A stretch of 64,000 bases of DNA from Rhodanobacter glycinis (GCF_006438785.1 NZ_RCZB01000007.1:1-64000); one strand, 5' to 3'. Positions 27,956 through 37,624 are shown, counted from the stretch's first letter. Notes: generated from the sequence alone by a model not told the origin. Numbers and translations are program-made.

Positions 27956-28978
27956 CTAGGCGGCGGCAGCCAGCGGACCACCCCACACCGCATCGTCGCA
28001 CCAGATCAGGCCATCCCGATAGGTCGCCGACGGCGCGGGGTCGACGCGCAGGAACACCGGCCCGTCCAGATCCACCACTTTGCACGACTGCCCCAGCACG
28101 AAGGCCGGCGCCATCGCCAGCGACGAGCCGGACATGTTGCCGACCATCAACTCGAAGCCGAGCTTGCGCGCCTGTTCGGCCATTGCCAGCGCCTCGGTCA
28201 GGCCGCCGCACTTGTCCAGCTTGATGTTGATCATGCCGACGCGGCCGACCAGCGCTGGCAGGTCGTGGTGATCCTGCACGCTCTCGTCGGCGGCGATCAT
28301 GATCGGGCTGTCCAGTCCGTCGAGCCACGCTTCGCTGCCGATCGGGAACGGCTGCTCCACCACCGCGACCCGCGCATCCACCAACGCCGGCAGCAGGCGC
28401 GCGAACGACTCGCGGGTGAAACCCTGGTTGGCATCGACCATGATCCACGCGCCAGGGCACGCCGCGCGCACCGCACGCACGCGATCCGCGTTGAACTCGT
28501 CATTGGTGAGCTTGAGCTTGAGCGCGCGCGCGCCGGGAAAGCCGCGTGCCACCTCGACCATCGTCGCCGGCTCGTCGGCGCTGAGGGTGAAGGTGGTCAG
28601 CAACGGTCGCGGCGCGTCCTGCCCGGCCAGCATCCACACCGGCCGGCCGCTGCGCTTGGCTTCCAGATCCCACAACGCACAGTCGATCGCGTTGCGCGCG
28701 CCGCCGGCGGGCAGCAACTCCAACAGCTGCTGACGTGTCACGCCGGCTTCGATGCGTTCACGCAGCGCCTCGACCTGCGCCAGCATCGATACCGGCGTGT
28801 CGTCGCGGTAGTAGACGCCCAGCGCCTCGCCGCGGCCGACCCGGCCGCCCTCGTGCAGGCTGACCACCAGCGCCTCGAATACATCGAAGGTGTAGCCGGT
28901 GATATGGAACGGCACCTTCAACGCCCACTTCTCGAGCCGCGTGTGCAACTGCAGCCGCGCGTGTCCCTCGGTACTCAT
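27956..28978 (-). CDS. Dipeptide epimerase (L-Ala-D/L-Glu epimerase-like, enolase superfamily)
   Basis: The 340-residue enzyme has the enolase-superfamily barrel: catalytic K-x-K in ALKLKLTND, metal ligands in IMVDANQGF, VEQPF and AADES, and the second catalytic Lys in INIKLDKCGG. Near the end is VVDLDGP, the D-x-D motif that binds the amino end of dipeptide substrates. These enzymes convert murein-derived L-Ala-D-Glu to L-Ala-L-Glu for catabolism. A strong ribosome binding site (GGAGAG) precedes the ATG. It sits between a TonB receptor/hydrolase pair and a peptide symporter. Confidence 0.92.
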   Translation of the reverse strand: MSTEGHARLQLHTRLEKWALKVPFHITGYTFDVFEALVVSLHEGGRVGRGEALGVYYRDDTPVSMLAQVEALRERIEAGVTRQQLLELLPAGGARNAIDCALWDLEAKRSGRPVWMLAGQDAPRPLLTTFTLSADEPATMVEVARGFPGARALKLKLTNDEFNADRVRAVRAACPGAWIMVDANQGFTRESFARLLPALVDARVAVVEQPFPIGSEAWLDGLDSPIMIAADESVQDHHDLPALVGRVGMINIKLDKCGGLTEALAMAEQARKLGFELMVGNMSGSSLAMAPAFVLGQSCKVVDLDGPVFLRVDPAPSATYRDGLIWCDDAVWGGPLAAAA

Positions 28979-29025
28979 GATCTCTCCTGGTTTGTTCATG
29001 TCGATACGCACGGCGGCATTGCCCG

Positions 29026-31050
29026 TCAGAACCTCACGTTGAAACTGATCATCCCGAACGCCACGATGAACCAGGCCAGGTAGATCGCCGCCAGCGCCAG
29101 CAGGGTTTCGCCCGCAAGTACCCAGCGGCCGCGACGCGGCGCCATCCATGCCCGCACCGCGTGGATCACCACCGCGATCGCACCCAGCAACGCCAACACA
29201 CCGATCACGTAGAGCAGGTAGATCCACGGCGTCGCCGCGCCCTGCAGCAGGAAGTTCTCGTTGATCGAGATGGCCGCGATCAGTCCCAGCCAGCCGACCA
29301 CGACGGCAGCCAGCGCCGCCACTCCCAGGTGCGAAAGCAGCCGCGAACGACGCTGGCCTGGCGCCAGTTCGAGTGGGCGGCGGTAATGCTTGCGCACGCG
29401 CCCGCCGATGAACCACAGCAACAAGGTCACCAGCATGATCAGCGTCGACACCGCGACCAGCGGACCGGCCAGACCCATGCTGCGGGACGCAGGCACGCGC
29501 TGGAACACGAACACCGGCGCCTCGGCATCGGTGGCCCAGTAGCGGATGTTGCCCTGCGCGTCGGCCACGAAATCCAGCGTGGCCTTGCCGTTCACTTCGC
29601 GATAATGCAGCGGCCCGGTTTCGCGCCAGTGCAGCGGCTTGCCTGCGTAGTCGGTCCAGGCGGAAATGGTGAGCACACCGTCGGCGTCGGGCACCACACT
29701 GATCTGGCTGAGCATGTAGAACATGCGCAGCGCACTTTCGTTGCGGCGGCTTGATTCGTACCAGCCGGAGACGCGCGCGGCATCGGCTTTCGCCGTGGAG
29801 GCAGTCGCTTCCGATGATGGCTCGTGCGGAAAATAACGATCGAGGAACGCGCGGAAGATCGCCTTGCGGACCACATGCGCGCCGCCCTCGTTGCCGGCGC
29901 TGTTCATCGACATGAAGATGCCGACGTTCGCATCCAGCAGCAGGTGCAGGTCGCTGTGGAACACCACGGTGTCGCCGCCGTGGCCGATGATGCGCTGGCC
30001 GTTGCTGTCTTCCTGGTAGAAGCCGAGATCGAATCCGGGCAGGCCAGGTGCCGCGGTGTACTGCTGGCTGTGCATCAGGTCGGCGGTATGCTGCTGCAGG
30101 ATGCGCGTGTCGCCGAAGCGGCCTCCCTGCAGCTGGGCAATCATGAAGTTCGCCATGTCCGTGGCAGTGCTGCTCAGCGAACCGGCCGGTGCCGGATCGA
30201 CCAGCTCGAACGACTGGGGCTTGGCATCCGACGCGCTCTTGTAGCCTTTCGCCATCAGCGGTGCCAGCGCGGCCGGCAACGGCTGTGCGAAGCTCGAATG
30301 GTGCATGCCAAGCGGCTCGAAGATATGGTGCTGGATGTAATCTTCAAAGCGCTCGCCCGACACGCGCTGCACGATGTAGCCCGCCAGGCCGCAGCCATAG
30401 TTGGAATACGCGACGATCTCGCCCGGCGCAAAGATCCGCGCCGGGACATGCGACTTCAGGTATTTCTCCAGATCGACCTCTTCGGGTGTCGCCGGCAACA
30501 GGCCTCGGGCGGTGTCCTCGAAACCGGGCGTGTGCGTCATCAGGTTGCGCAAGGTGATCGGCTTGCCGTCGCGCGGCGGTATCTTGAAATCGAGGTACGT
30601 GTTGATGTCGCGATCCAGGTCGAGCTTGCCCTGCTCCACCTGCTGCATCACCGCGGTCCAGGTGAACAGCTTGGAGGTCGAGCCGGGCCGGAACATCGTG
30701 CTGTCCGGCGACACCGGCGTGCGCTGCTTCAAGTCGGCATAGCCATAGCCGCGGGTGAACAGCAGCTTGCCGTCCTTGACCACGCTGATCACACCGCCGG
30801 CAACGTCACCGCGCTGGAGTGCGAACGGCACCATGCCGTCGAAGAAAACCGACAGGTCGTCCGCAGTCAGCTCGTGCCGCACGTCCTGCGGCGTGGCTCC
30901 CGTCGGGGCGGCGCTGGTCGGCGCGGGCGACATCGGCAGCGCCGCCGAGCTGGCTGACGCGGGGTTGGCTACCTGTGGCACCTGCGCCATCGCGATGCCG
31001 GCGACGCAGGTGATGACGAACGCCGCGATGGATTTCGCATATCGGTTCAT
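29026..31050 (-). CDS. Periplasmic serine hydrolase (beta-lactamase fold) with C-terminal membrane helices
   Basis: The 674-residue precursor starts MNRYAKSIAAFVITCVAGIA with a signal peptide. The catalytic domain has STSK (RPGSTSKLFTW), a Y-x-N motif (YSNYGCGLAGY) and HGG (IGHGGDTV). After about residue 490 come a hydrophobic helix (GPLVAVSTLIMLVTLLLWFI) and two or three more, ending in a membrane-embedded tail (YLAWFIVAFGMISFNVRF). The catalytic domain should face the periplasm. It is the second gene of the operon, 37 bp after the receptor, and probably trims peptides before inner membrane uptake. Confidence 0.85.
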   Translation of the reverse strand: MNRYAKSIAAFVITCVAGIAMAQVPQVANPASASSAALPMSPAPTSAAPTGATPQDVRHELTADDLSVFFDGMVPFALQRGDVAGGVISVVKDGKLLFTRGYGYADLKQRTPVSPDSTMFRPGSTSKLFTWTAVMQQVEQGKLDLDRDINTYLDFKIPPRDGKPITLRNLMTHTPGFEDTARGLLPATPEEVDLEKYLKSHVPARIFAPGEIVAYSNYGCGLAGYIVQRVSGERFEDYIQHHIFEPLGMHHSSFAQPLPAALAPLMAKGYKSASDAKPQSFELVDPAPAGSLSSTATDMANFMIAQLQGGRFGDTRILQQHTADLMHSQQYTAAPGLPGFDLGFYQEDSNGQRIIGHGGDTVVFHSDLHLLLDANVGIFMSMNSAGNEGGAHVVRKAIFRAFLDRYFPHEPSSEATASTAKADAARVSGWYESSRRNESALRMFYMLSQISVVPDADGVLTISAWTDYAGKPLHWRETGPLHYREVNGKATLDFVADAQGNIRYWATDAEAPVFVFQRVPASRSMGLAGPLVAVSTLIMLVTLLLWFIGGRVRKHYRRPLELAPGQRRSRLLSHLGVAALAAVVVGWLGLIAAISINENFLLQGAATPWIYLLYVIGVLALLGAIAVVIHAVRAWMAPRRGRWVLAGETLLALAAIYLAWFIVAFGMISFNVRF

Positions 31051-31087
31051 GGACGCACTCCGGCAAAAGCTCGTTGGAAGGACATGC

Positions 31088-33412
31088 TCAGAAATCCACG
31101 CTCGCCGAAATGCCGACAGTGCGTGGTGGCACATAGGCGGCGCTGAACGGGTTGGCGTTGGGGTCGATGGTTTGCGGAGCGATCGCGGTGATGCCGCGTT
31201 CGTCGGTGAGGTTCTTGACGTAGGCCTTGATCGTCCAGTTGGCGTAGTTGACACCGGCGCGCAGATCGATGCCGTCGTAGCTGGGAACCTCCTTGCGCGA
31301 CCCGGGTACCGCGCGGAAATCGGACGCGCGCGAACCGATGAAACGGTAGCTGGCGCCGACGAAACCCGACCATCCCGACGCCAGCGGGAAGTCGTAGTCC
31401 ACGCCCAGACTCGCATTCCACTTCGGCACGTACGGCAGGCGATCGCCCTTGTAGCCGAACAACCCCGCCTGCGTATCCGCGGCCAGTTTGGGGTCGGTCC
31501 AGCTGGCATTGGCCGACAGCATCAGGCCGCGCACCGGCGCGAATTGCCATGCCGCTTCGAGACCCTGGCTCTTCGCCTTGCCGCCATTGCCGAGGAAGCC
31601 GAAGCCACCGGCGTTGACCGTCAGCTGGATCTGGCTCCAGTCGATATAGAACGCCGCCACGTCGAAGGTCATGCGCCGCTCGAGCACGGTCGATTTGAAG
31701 CCCAGCTCGTAGCTCACCAGCTTGTCGGGACCGAACGTCAGCGGCGCGCCCAGGCCCGGCGGCACGCCGACGTTCGGGCCACCGGGACGGAATCCCGAGG
31801 CGACGCGCACGTACGCCATCATGTCGTCGCTGAACTTGTAGCTGGGATTGAACAGGTAAGTGACCGGGCTGTCCGAGCCACGGGTGGTGAACTGGCTCGG
31901 CCCGACCAGGATGCCGTCGCCGGTCTGCGTGTACGACGCGCGGTCGCTGCTGTAGCGCGCGCCTACCAGCACGCTCAGTTGCGAGGTGGCATGCCAGGTC
32001 ACGTCGCCATAGACAGCCCACTCGGTGAAGATCGCCGGCCCCACGTATATGTCCCCCAGCTGCGGCAACGCGATCGGCGCGCCGGTGGTCGCATCAAAGC
32101 TCGCTATGTGCTGAAAATTGTTGCTGTGCTCACGCGTGTAGAACACGCCGGCGCGCCATTCCAGGGCCTGCGTTTCCGGCGACTGCAGCCGCAGTTCCTG
32201 GGTGAACTTGCCCAGCGTGATCTGGTTGACCAGCGAATAGCCGCCGTTGGACAGGCCAAAGGCCGGATTCAGGATCGGCCCGTAGGGCGCGGTCAGGTCA
32301 GCATTCGAATTCATCGCCTGCGTGCTGTAGGTGCTCGACGAAATCAGCCTGGCCCAGCCGAGGTCCGCATTCAGCGATGCGTCGTACAACCGGTATTGCA
32401 GCTTGAACAAACCGGTGCTGGCCGCGCGGCTCTGTTGCAGGTCGCCGTGAAGCGGTTGCAGCGTGTCGCGGTCCACGTCGACGCCGACGTTCGCCAGGCC
32501 ATCGCTGCCGAGGTTCTGCGCCAGCGCGGACAGCCGAAGCGACACGCGATCGGTCGGTGTCCACAGCAACTGCGCGCGTGCGCCGCTGACCTTGGCCCCG
32601 TTGACCTCGGATTTGCCGGTAACGCTATTGTCGATGTAGCCCGGATCATTGCGATTGTATGCATTGGCGCGCAGACCGAGTTTGCCCTCCACCAGTGGCA
32701 GGTTGACCATCGCCCGCTCATCGAATCCGCTGCCGCCGCGGGACACGCTGCTGTAGCCGGCACCGACGCGGGCGGAGGCTATTGAGGTGTCCGGCGGCGT
32801 GGTGACGAACTTGATCAATCCGCCCAGCGTGTTCGAACCGTACAGCGTGCCCTGCGGGCCGCGCAGCACTTCGATGCGCTGCAGGTCGTCGGGATCGATG
32901 TCCGGCGTCAACACGCCGCCGGCGGCATACACCGTGCTCGATCCATACGGCGCATCGTCGATATAAGTGCCCACCGTGGAATTGGCCTGCCCGCTGCCGG
33001 AGGTGATGCCGCGCAGCACCAGCTGGGTCCAGCCCTGGCCATTCGAAATGACGTTGAGGCCGGGCACGCGCGTGGCGTAGTCGGCGAAGTTGACCGCGCT
33101 CTCGCGTTCGAGCTGCTGGCCCTGCAGCGCCGACACCGCCATCGGCACGTCCTGCAGACGCTCGTTGCGCTTGTTCGCGGTGACGATGACGGTACCGAGG
33201 TCGGTCGGCGCCGTGCTGCTGGAAGCAGGCCGAGCCTGCTGGTCGGTCGCGACGGCCACACCAGCGTCCGACCCGCCACTGGCGACTCCCGCCGCGAAGT
33301 CCGTAGCAACCGGACTCAGCGGTTGTGCCGCGACACCAAACGACCCCAACAAGGCCGCGGCAATGGCGATGCAGATGCCGCGACGACCGTGCTGCAGATG
33401 GCGAAACTCCAT
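31088..33412 (-). CDS. TonB-dependent receptor, first gene of the peptide-scavenging operon
   Basis: The 774-residue precursor has a signal peptide (ICIAIAAALLGSFGVAAQPL), a TonB-box-like segment (LGTVIVTANKRNERLQDVPM), a plug with IEVLRGPQGTLYGSNTLGG, and a barrel ending VGISASVDF. It should import a scarce solute across the outer membrane using proton-motive energy. Its operon partners (dipeptide epimerase, POT symporter, serine hydrolases) suggest peptides; by sequence alone, iron complexes would be the default guess. The promoter upstream is well defined (33457-33485). Confidence 0.9.
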   Translation of the reverse strand: MEFRHLQHGRRGICIAIAAALLGSFGVAAQPLSPVATDFAAGVASGGSDAGVAVATDQQARPASSSTAPTDLGTVIVTANKRNERLQDVPMAVSALQGQQLERESAVNFADYATRVPGLNVISNGQGWTQLVLRGITSGSGQANSTVGTYIDDAPYGSSTVYAAGGVLTPDIDPDDLQRIEVLRGPQGTLYGSNTLGGLIKFVTTPPDTSIASARVGAGYSSVSRGGSGFDERAMVNLPLVEGKLGLRANAYNRNDPGYIDNSVTGKSEVNGAKVSGARAQLLWTPTDRVSLRLSALAQNLGSDGLANVGVDVDRDTLQPLHGDLQQSRAASTGLFKLQYRLYDASLNADLGWARLISSSTYSTQAMNSNADLTAPYGPILNPAFGLSNGGYSLVNQITLGKFTQELRLQSPETQALEWRAGVFYTREHSNNFQHIASFDATTGAPIALPQLGDIYVGPAIFTEWAVYGDVTWHATSQLSVLVGARYSSDRASYTQTGDGILVGPSQFTTRGSDSPVTYLFNPSYKFSDDMMAYVRVASGFRPGGPNVGVPPGLGAPLTFGPDKLVSYELGFKSTVLERRMTFDVAAFYIDWSQIQLTVNAGGFGFLGNGGKAKSQGLEAAWQFAPVRGLMLSANASWTDPKLAADTQAGLFGYKGDRLPYVPKWNASLGVDYDFPLASGWSGFVGASYRFIGSRASDFRAVPGSRKEVPSYDGIDLRAGVNYANWTIKAYVKNLTDERGITAIAPQTIDPNANPFSAAYVPPRTVGISASVDF

Positions 33413-33456
33413 GACGTTCTCCCCCGAGATAGTCGCGTGGACAGCCCACCGCTGCA

Positions 33457-33485
33457 GTGTTATCTGATTAACATTACTGTGTCAA
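33457..33485 (-). promoter_or_regulatory. Sigma-70 promoter of the peptide-scavenging operon
   Basis: On the minus strand a TTGACA (-35, at 33480-33485) is followed by exactly 17 bases and TAACAC (-10, at 33457-33462). The receptor start codon at 33412 is about 45 bases further. This is the best consensus promoter I see in the window. Confidence 0.75.
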
Positions 33486-33502
33486 TGATATTTCACTATC
33501 AT
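33485..33502. promoter_or_regulatory. Candidate operator palindrome overlapping the -35 edge
   Basis: ATGATA-TTTCAC-TATCAT is an 18-bp inverted repeat with 6-bp perfect arms, abutting the -35 box of the operon. A dimeric regulator bound here would affect polymerase access. The RpiR protein encoded in the same operon is the natural candidate. Confidence 0.6.
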
Positions 33503-33785
33503 AATCGATCCGCCACGCATCCAACACCGGCGAGCGCCAAAGCTGCAGAACAACGCCGGCCATCGGGTGTTCCGCATCTGCGAATACCGTGCGGGTACCT
33601 GCGCGGGCGCTGCCGTGGCTGCCTGCATGGCAGCGGCGAAGGTTTGCCGATATCGCGCCCGGAACATCCATGAGACGCTCGCGGCACCGGTTCGTGCCAC
33701 ATGCCAACGCGACGGGGGCCGGCCTGTCGATGCCAGAAGGCCGGTGTCGACTTCGACCTTGGCGTGCTCGACTGGGGTCACCTCG

Positions 33786-33947
33786 ATGCCGCATGGCGGT
33801 TCGTTGCCGATCGGACACCCGTTCGCCACCGGCGCGCCGATCCTGAGCCAGGCCGCGAAGGAACCGACGCCGCGGCCATCGGCCACGCATGGCGTCGGGT
33901 CACTCTGCGTCGACGGTGGCCAGGGTACTGTGGCACTGTTGCAACGC
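33786..33947 (+). pseudogene. Thiolase (acetyl-CoA acetyltransferase) C-terminal remnant
   Basis: One frame reads MPHGGSLPIGHPFATGAPIL, then GSLCVDGGQGTVALLQR. This matches the thiolase C-terminus, where N-x-H-GG-x-x-x-x-GHP-x-x-x-TGAR and the C-x-GGG-x-G active-site cysteine motif occur. One residue of the GHPFAATGAR motif is missing and Arg is replaced by Pro. No upstream thiolase sequence can be followed between 33503 and 33785, and the expected stop is absent. It is a decayed 3' fragment of about 54 codons. The rest of 33503-33976 holds no gene I can support. Confidence 0.65.
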
Positions 33948-33976
33948 GTCTGGTGTCTGCCTGAAGGAGCCTGCCC

Positions 33977-35248
33977 ATGCCGCCCCGCAACTTCGAATTT
34001 TCGAGTCCGGCCGGTTACCCGCTCGCCGGTCGGCTCGAGCTTCCCGACGCGCCCGTGCGCGGCTGGGCGCTGATGGCGCACTGCTTTACCTGCGGCAAGG
34101 ACAACCTGGCCGCAGTCAGGATTGGCCGTGCGTTGGCCCGCGCCGGCATCGGCATGCTGCGTTTCGATTTCGCCGGCCTCGGCGCCAGCGGCGGTGACTT
34201 TGCCGACAGTACTTTTGCCGCCAATGTTCGCGACCTGGTCGCCGCCCATCACGCAATGAGCGATGCCGGCATGCCGCCATCGCTGCTGGTCGGTCACAGC
34301 CTGGGTGGTGCGGCAGCGCTGGCCGCAGCCGCCGACATGCCGAACGTTCGCGCGGTGACGACGATCGCCGCCCCGTTCGACTTGAGCCACGTGCTCGCGC
34401 TGTTCGATCCTGCATCGCTCGCCACCATCGAGCAGCAGGGCGAAGCGGAAGTCCGGCTGGCCGGTCGGCCGTTCCGCGTGAGCAAGGCCTTCATCGACGG
34501 GCTGCGCGAACACGACCAGGCCAGCCGCATCGCAACGCTGGGTCGGCCGCTGCTGATCCTGCACGCGCCGCGCGACGAGATCGTCGACATCGACAACGCC
34601 AGCCGCATCTTCATGGCCGCGGGCTATCCCAAGAGTCTGGTGTCGCTTGACGACGCGGATCACCTGCTGTCACGGCAGTCCGATGTGGACTATGCGGCGG
34701 CGATGATCATCAGCTGGTCCTCGCGTTACCTGCAGCCGGTTCCGGAAACCCGTGCGCAGGGACAGGAAGGCGACGTGGTGGCCGAGGAGACCGGTGCGGG
34801 GCGTTTCCAACTGGCGATCCATGCCGGCGGCATCCGCTTTCTTGCCGACGAACCGGTCAGTGCTGGCGGCCTTGGCAGCGGCCCGACGCCTTACGATCTC
34901 GTCTCCGCGGGCCTGGCCGCCTGCACCACGATGACTCTGCGCATGTATGCCGAGTACAAGGGCCTGCCCGTCGGCCGCATCCGCACCGCCGTGGGTCACA
35001 TGCGGCAGAAGGGGGTGGAAGTTCCCGACCTGTTCACCCGCACCATCGCCATCGAAGGGCCGCTGGACGATGCGCAACGCGAGCGCCTGCTGCAGATCGC
35101 CGACCGCTGCCCGGTCGATCTCACCCTGCTCTCGGGCTCACGCGTCGAAACGACGTTCGGCGAGCCGCCCGCAGCGGCCGAACCGGTCGAGGCCCACGCC
35201 GCGTCGATGGAGCGGCTCGTCACTGCGGATGATTCGTCACCGGTCTAG
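33977..35248 (+). CDS. Fusion of an alpha/beta hydrolase and an OsmC-like peroxidase domain
   Basis: The 423-residue protein has an N-terminal alpha/beta hydrolase (residues about 1-260) with nucleophile elbow GHSLGGAAALAAA and a His near DDADHLLS. It is followed by an OsmC/Ohr-type domain (about 275-400) with the two redox cysteines in SAGLAACTTMTLRMYA and DRCPVDLTLLSGS. OsmC proteins reduce organic hydroperoxides. Proteins with this exact two-domain order are known in many proteobacteria, and the hydrolase substrate is not established. A ribosome binding site (AAGGAG) precedes the ATG. Confidence 0.9.
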   Translation: MPPRNFEFSSPAGYPLAGRLELPDAPVRGWALMAHCFTCGKDNLAAVRIGRALARAGIGMLRFDFAGLGASGGDFADSTFAANVRDLVAAHHAMSDAGMPPSLLVGHSLGGAAALAAAADMPNVRAVTTIAAPFDLSHVLALFDPASLATIEQQGEAEVRLAGRPFRVSKAFIDGLREHDQASRIATLGRPLLILHAPRDEIVDIDNASRIFMAAGYPKSLVSLDDADHLLSRQSDVDYAAAMIISWSSRYLQPVPETRAQGQEGDVVAEETGAGRFQLAIHAGGIRFLADEPVSAGGLGSGPTPYDLVSAGLAACTTMTLRMYAEYKGLPVGRIRTAVGHMRQKGVEVPDLFTRTIAIEGPLDDAQRERLLQIADRCPVDLTLLSGSRVETTFGEPPAAAEPVEAHAASMERLVTADDSSPV

Positions 35249-35425
35249 GAATCTGGACGGTCGGCAGAAATCCAGGCAGCGGCTTCGCGCCGCTGGCCAG
35301 CCGGACCAGGCAGGCAGTCCCATGACCTGGCATGGGTTCGAGTCATGAGGCTTCTGGCGGAATGACATTCCATCAGGAACAGAGTAAATCCCGGCGGCAT
35401 AGCCGCGATCCATTGGCTGCGTGCC

Positions 35426-37624
35426 ATGAACCTTCGCCCTGAAGAAACCGAAGACACCCCGGCGACAGTCGAGTCATTGCGACTTGAACTGGAGGCGTGT
35501 CGGCGCGAACTCGACGAAAGCCATAAACGTCTTGAGCAACTGAGCGGCCTGTTCGCTCACCTGTCGGATGCCATGGCCGTCAACGAACTTGATGGAAGCT
35601 CGTTTCGAGCGATTCCTGAAACCATTGTCAAAGGAGATCCGCTGCCATCGCTGCTTGACGCCTTGCGCCGGTTGACCGAGGAAAATAATCGCCTGCGCGA
35701 GGACTTTCGCGACCTGTTCGAGGAAGCCCCGATCCCTTGCATGTTCGAGGGCGTCGACACCCATTTCATCCAGGCCAACAAGGCTGCCCTGAAATTGCTG
35801 GGGATCAAGCCGGAAGAAGTCGCGGAAACATTCGGCCATTCACTCGTGGCTGATACCCCGGAAAACCAGCGTCGCCTGCGCGAGGCGTTCGAATTGGTCG
35901 AAAGCGGAAAAGAAGCCGGCGGTGTCGAGATCGAGCTGCGCCGCAAGGACAATGGCCATCCGGTCTGGGTCCAGTGGTGGTCCAGGCCCGCGCCGAACGG
36001 CGAGTACACGCGCACGATGATGGTGGACATCACCGAGCGCGTGCTCATGGAGCAGACCAAGGCCGCGCTCGAGTTCGCGCTGGAGTCCGGACAGGTCGGC
36101 GATTGGGAGCTGGACCTGATCCATGACACGTCGCGACGGTCACTGCGCCACGATCGCTGTTTCGGCTACGACACTCCCATCCCGGATTCGGAATGGGGCA
36201 TCGCGACCTTCGTCCACCACGTACACCCCGATGATCGCACTCGCGTCGAAGGAAGCCTGCTTTCGGCGGCCAGGGAATTTCGCGACTGGACCTCTGAATT
36301 TCGGGTCGTATGGCCGGATGGAAGTACGCACTGGATCGCCGCCTCCGGAAGCATCTACCGCACGAAAGAAGGCAAGGCCGCCCAGATGCTCGGCATCGTC
36401 ATGGATGTCACGGAACGCAAGCGGGCAGAAGAGGCGCTTGGCGCCTCCGAGCGACTGGCACGCGGCCAGGTGGAGGAGCTCACGCGCGCCCTGGACATGC
36501 TGGCGACGAAATCTGCGCCGGATCGATTGATGGAGCACATTTCATGCACCATCACCGAACAACTCGACGCGCACAGCATCAGCGTCTGGCGGCGTGACAT
36601 GGCGAGCGGGCTGATCGGCTTTGAATTCGCCTACGAGGGCGGCCAGATCCTGACAAAAGCCGAGCCCCGATTTGCGGGAATGGGGCTGTGGCTTCCCATG
36701 GGAGATCAATGGCCGTGGCCTGAGGTGTTTCGCACGGGCAAGCCCAGCCTGATCAGCGACATTCGAACCGTCCCGCCCTTTGCACTGAGAGACCGCCTGG
36801 TAGCGCTTGGCATCATCTCCGTGCTGCTGGTTCCCATGTGGGTTGCCGGCAACCTCGAAGGTGCCATTGGCATCCGCTTCGCCCGTGAACGTTCGTTCCG
36901 TCCGGAGGAAATCGAGCTGGCGCAGGCGCTTGCCAATCAGGCGATGCTCGCGCTACAGCTCACTCGCCTTTCGGCGCAAAGCCGCGAATCCGCCGTGATC
37001 GACGAGCGCAACCGGATGGCGCGGGAGATCCATGACACGCTCGCGCAGGGATTCACGGGAGTGATCGTGCAGTTGGAGGCCGCTGAAGATGCAAAGCTTC
37101 ACGGATTGACTGATGAAGCTGATGACCATCTCGATCGCGCCCGAAACCTTGCCCGTGAAAGCTTGAGCGAGGCGAGGCGCTCGGTCCAGGCGCTGCGTCC
37201 CCGAGCCCTCGAAAAGGAAACGTTGCACGAAGCGCTGAACACGTTGCTCGCCAGGACAACCGCCGCGACGAGTACGCGGTCCGAATTCATCCTGCAGGGC
37301 ACGCCCAGGCAACTGCCTCCGGAATGGGATGAGAATATCCTGCGCATCACCCAGGAAGCCCTGACCAACACCCTCCGGCACGCACAGGCCAGTCATTTCA
37401 AGGCGCTGATCAGCTTTGGTCCGGACGAAGTCCTGCTTGAACTGAGCGATACCGGACACGGCTTCAATCCCGCAGACGGACACGCCGGATTCGGCTTGCT
37501 GGGAATCAGCGAGCGCGTCGACCGAATGGGTGGCCAACTCAAAATCCGCAGTACACGCGGAAGCGGCACGACCCTGCTTATCGTGCTGCATCCGCGGGAA
37601 CTTCCAGGACCCGTGACATCATGA
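35426..37624 (+). CDS. Hybrid-input sensor histidine kinase: PAS-PAS-GAF-HisKA_3-HATPase
   Basis: The 732-residue cytoplasmic kinase starts with a coiled coil (residues about 15-50), then a PAS domain (DLFEEAPIPCMFEGVDTHFI), a second PAS/PAC (around 205-335, ending MDVTERKRAEEAL), and a GAF domain (about 350-510). The NarX/LiaS-type dimerisation domain has the phosphoacceptor His in ERNRMAREIHDTLAQGFTG. The ATPase domain contains ILRITQEALTNTLRHA and DTGHGF plus GFGLLGISERV. There are no membrane helices, so the signal is intracellular. Its stop overlaps the start of the response regulator (ATGA), showing coupling. Confidence 0.92.
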   Translation: MNLRPEETEDTPATVESLRLELEACRRELDESHKRLEQLSGLFAHLSDAMAVNELDGSSFRAIPETIVKGDPLPSLLDALRRLTEENNRLREDFRDLFEEAPIPCMFEGVDTHFIQANKAALKLLGIKPEEVAETFGHSLVADTPENQRRLREAFELVESGKEAGGVEIELRRKDNGHPVWVQWWSRPAPNGEYTRTMMVDITERVLMEQTKAALEFALESGQVGDWELDLIHDTSRRSLRHDRCFGYDTPIPDSEWGIATFVHHVHPDDRTRVEGSLLSAAREFRDWTSEFRVVWPDGSTHWIAASGSIYRTKEGKAAQMLGIVMDVTERKRAEEALGASERLARGQVEELTRALDMLATKSAPDRLMEHISCTITEQLDAHSISVWRRDMASGLIGFEFAYEGGQILTKAEPRFAGMGLWLPMGDQWPWPEVFRTGKPSLISDIRTVPPFALRDRLVALGIISVLLVPMWVAGNLEGAIGIRFARERSFRPEEIELAQALANQAMLALQLTRLSAQSRESAVIDERNRMAREIHDTLAQGFTGVIVQLEAAEDAKLHGLTDEADDHLDRARNLARESLSEARRSVQALRPRALEKETLHEALNTLLARTTAATSTRSEFILQGTPRQLPPEWDENILRITQEALTNTLRHAQASHFKALISFGPDEVLLELSDTGHGFNPADGHAGFGLLGISERVDRMGGQLKIRSTRGSGTTLLIVLHPRELPGPVTS

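Noticed and set aside
33482-34663. 393-codon minus-strand frame over the thiolase remnant and hydrolase-OsmC gene
   Set aside because: It is a shadow of the plus-strand fusion gene, which has complete catalytic motifs.
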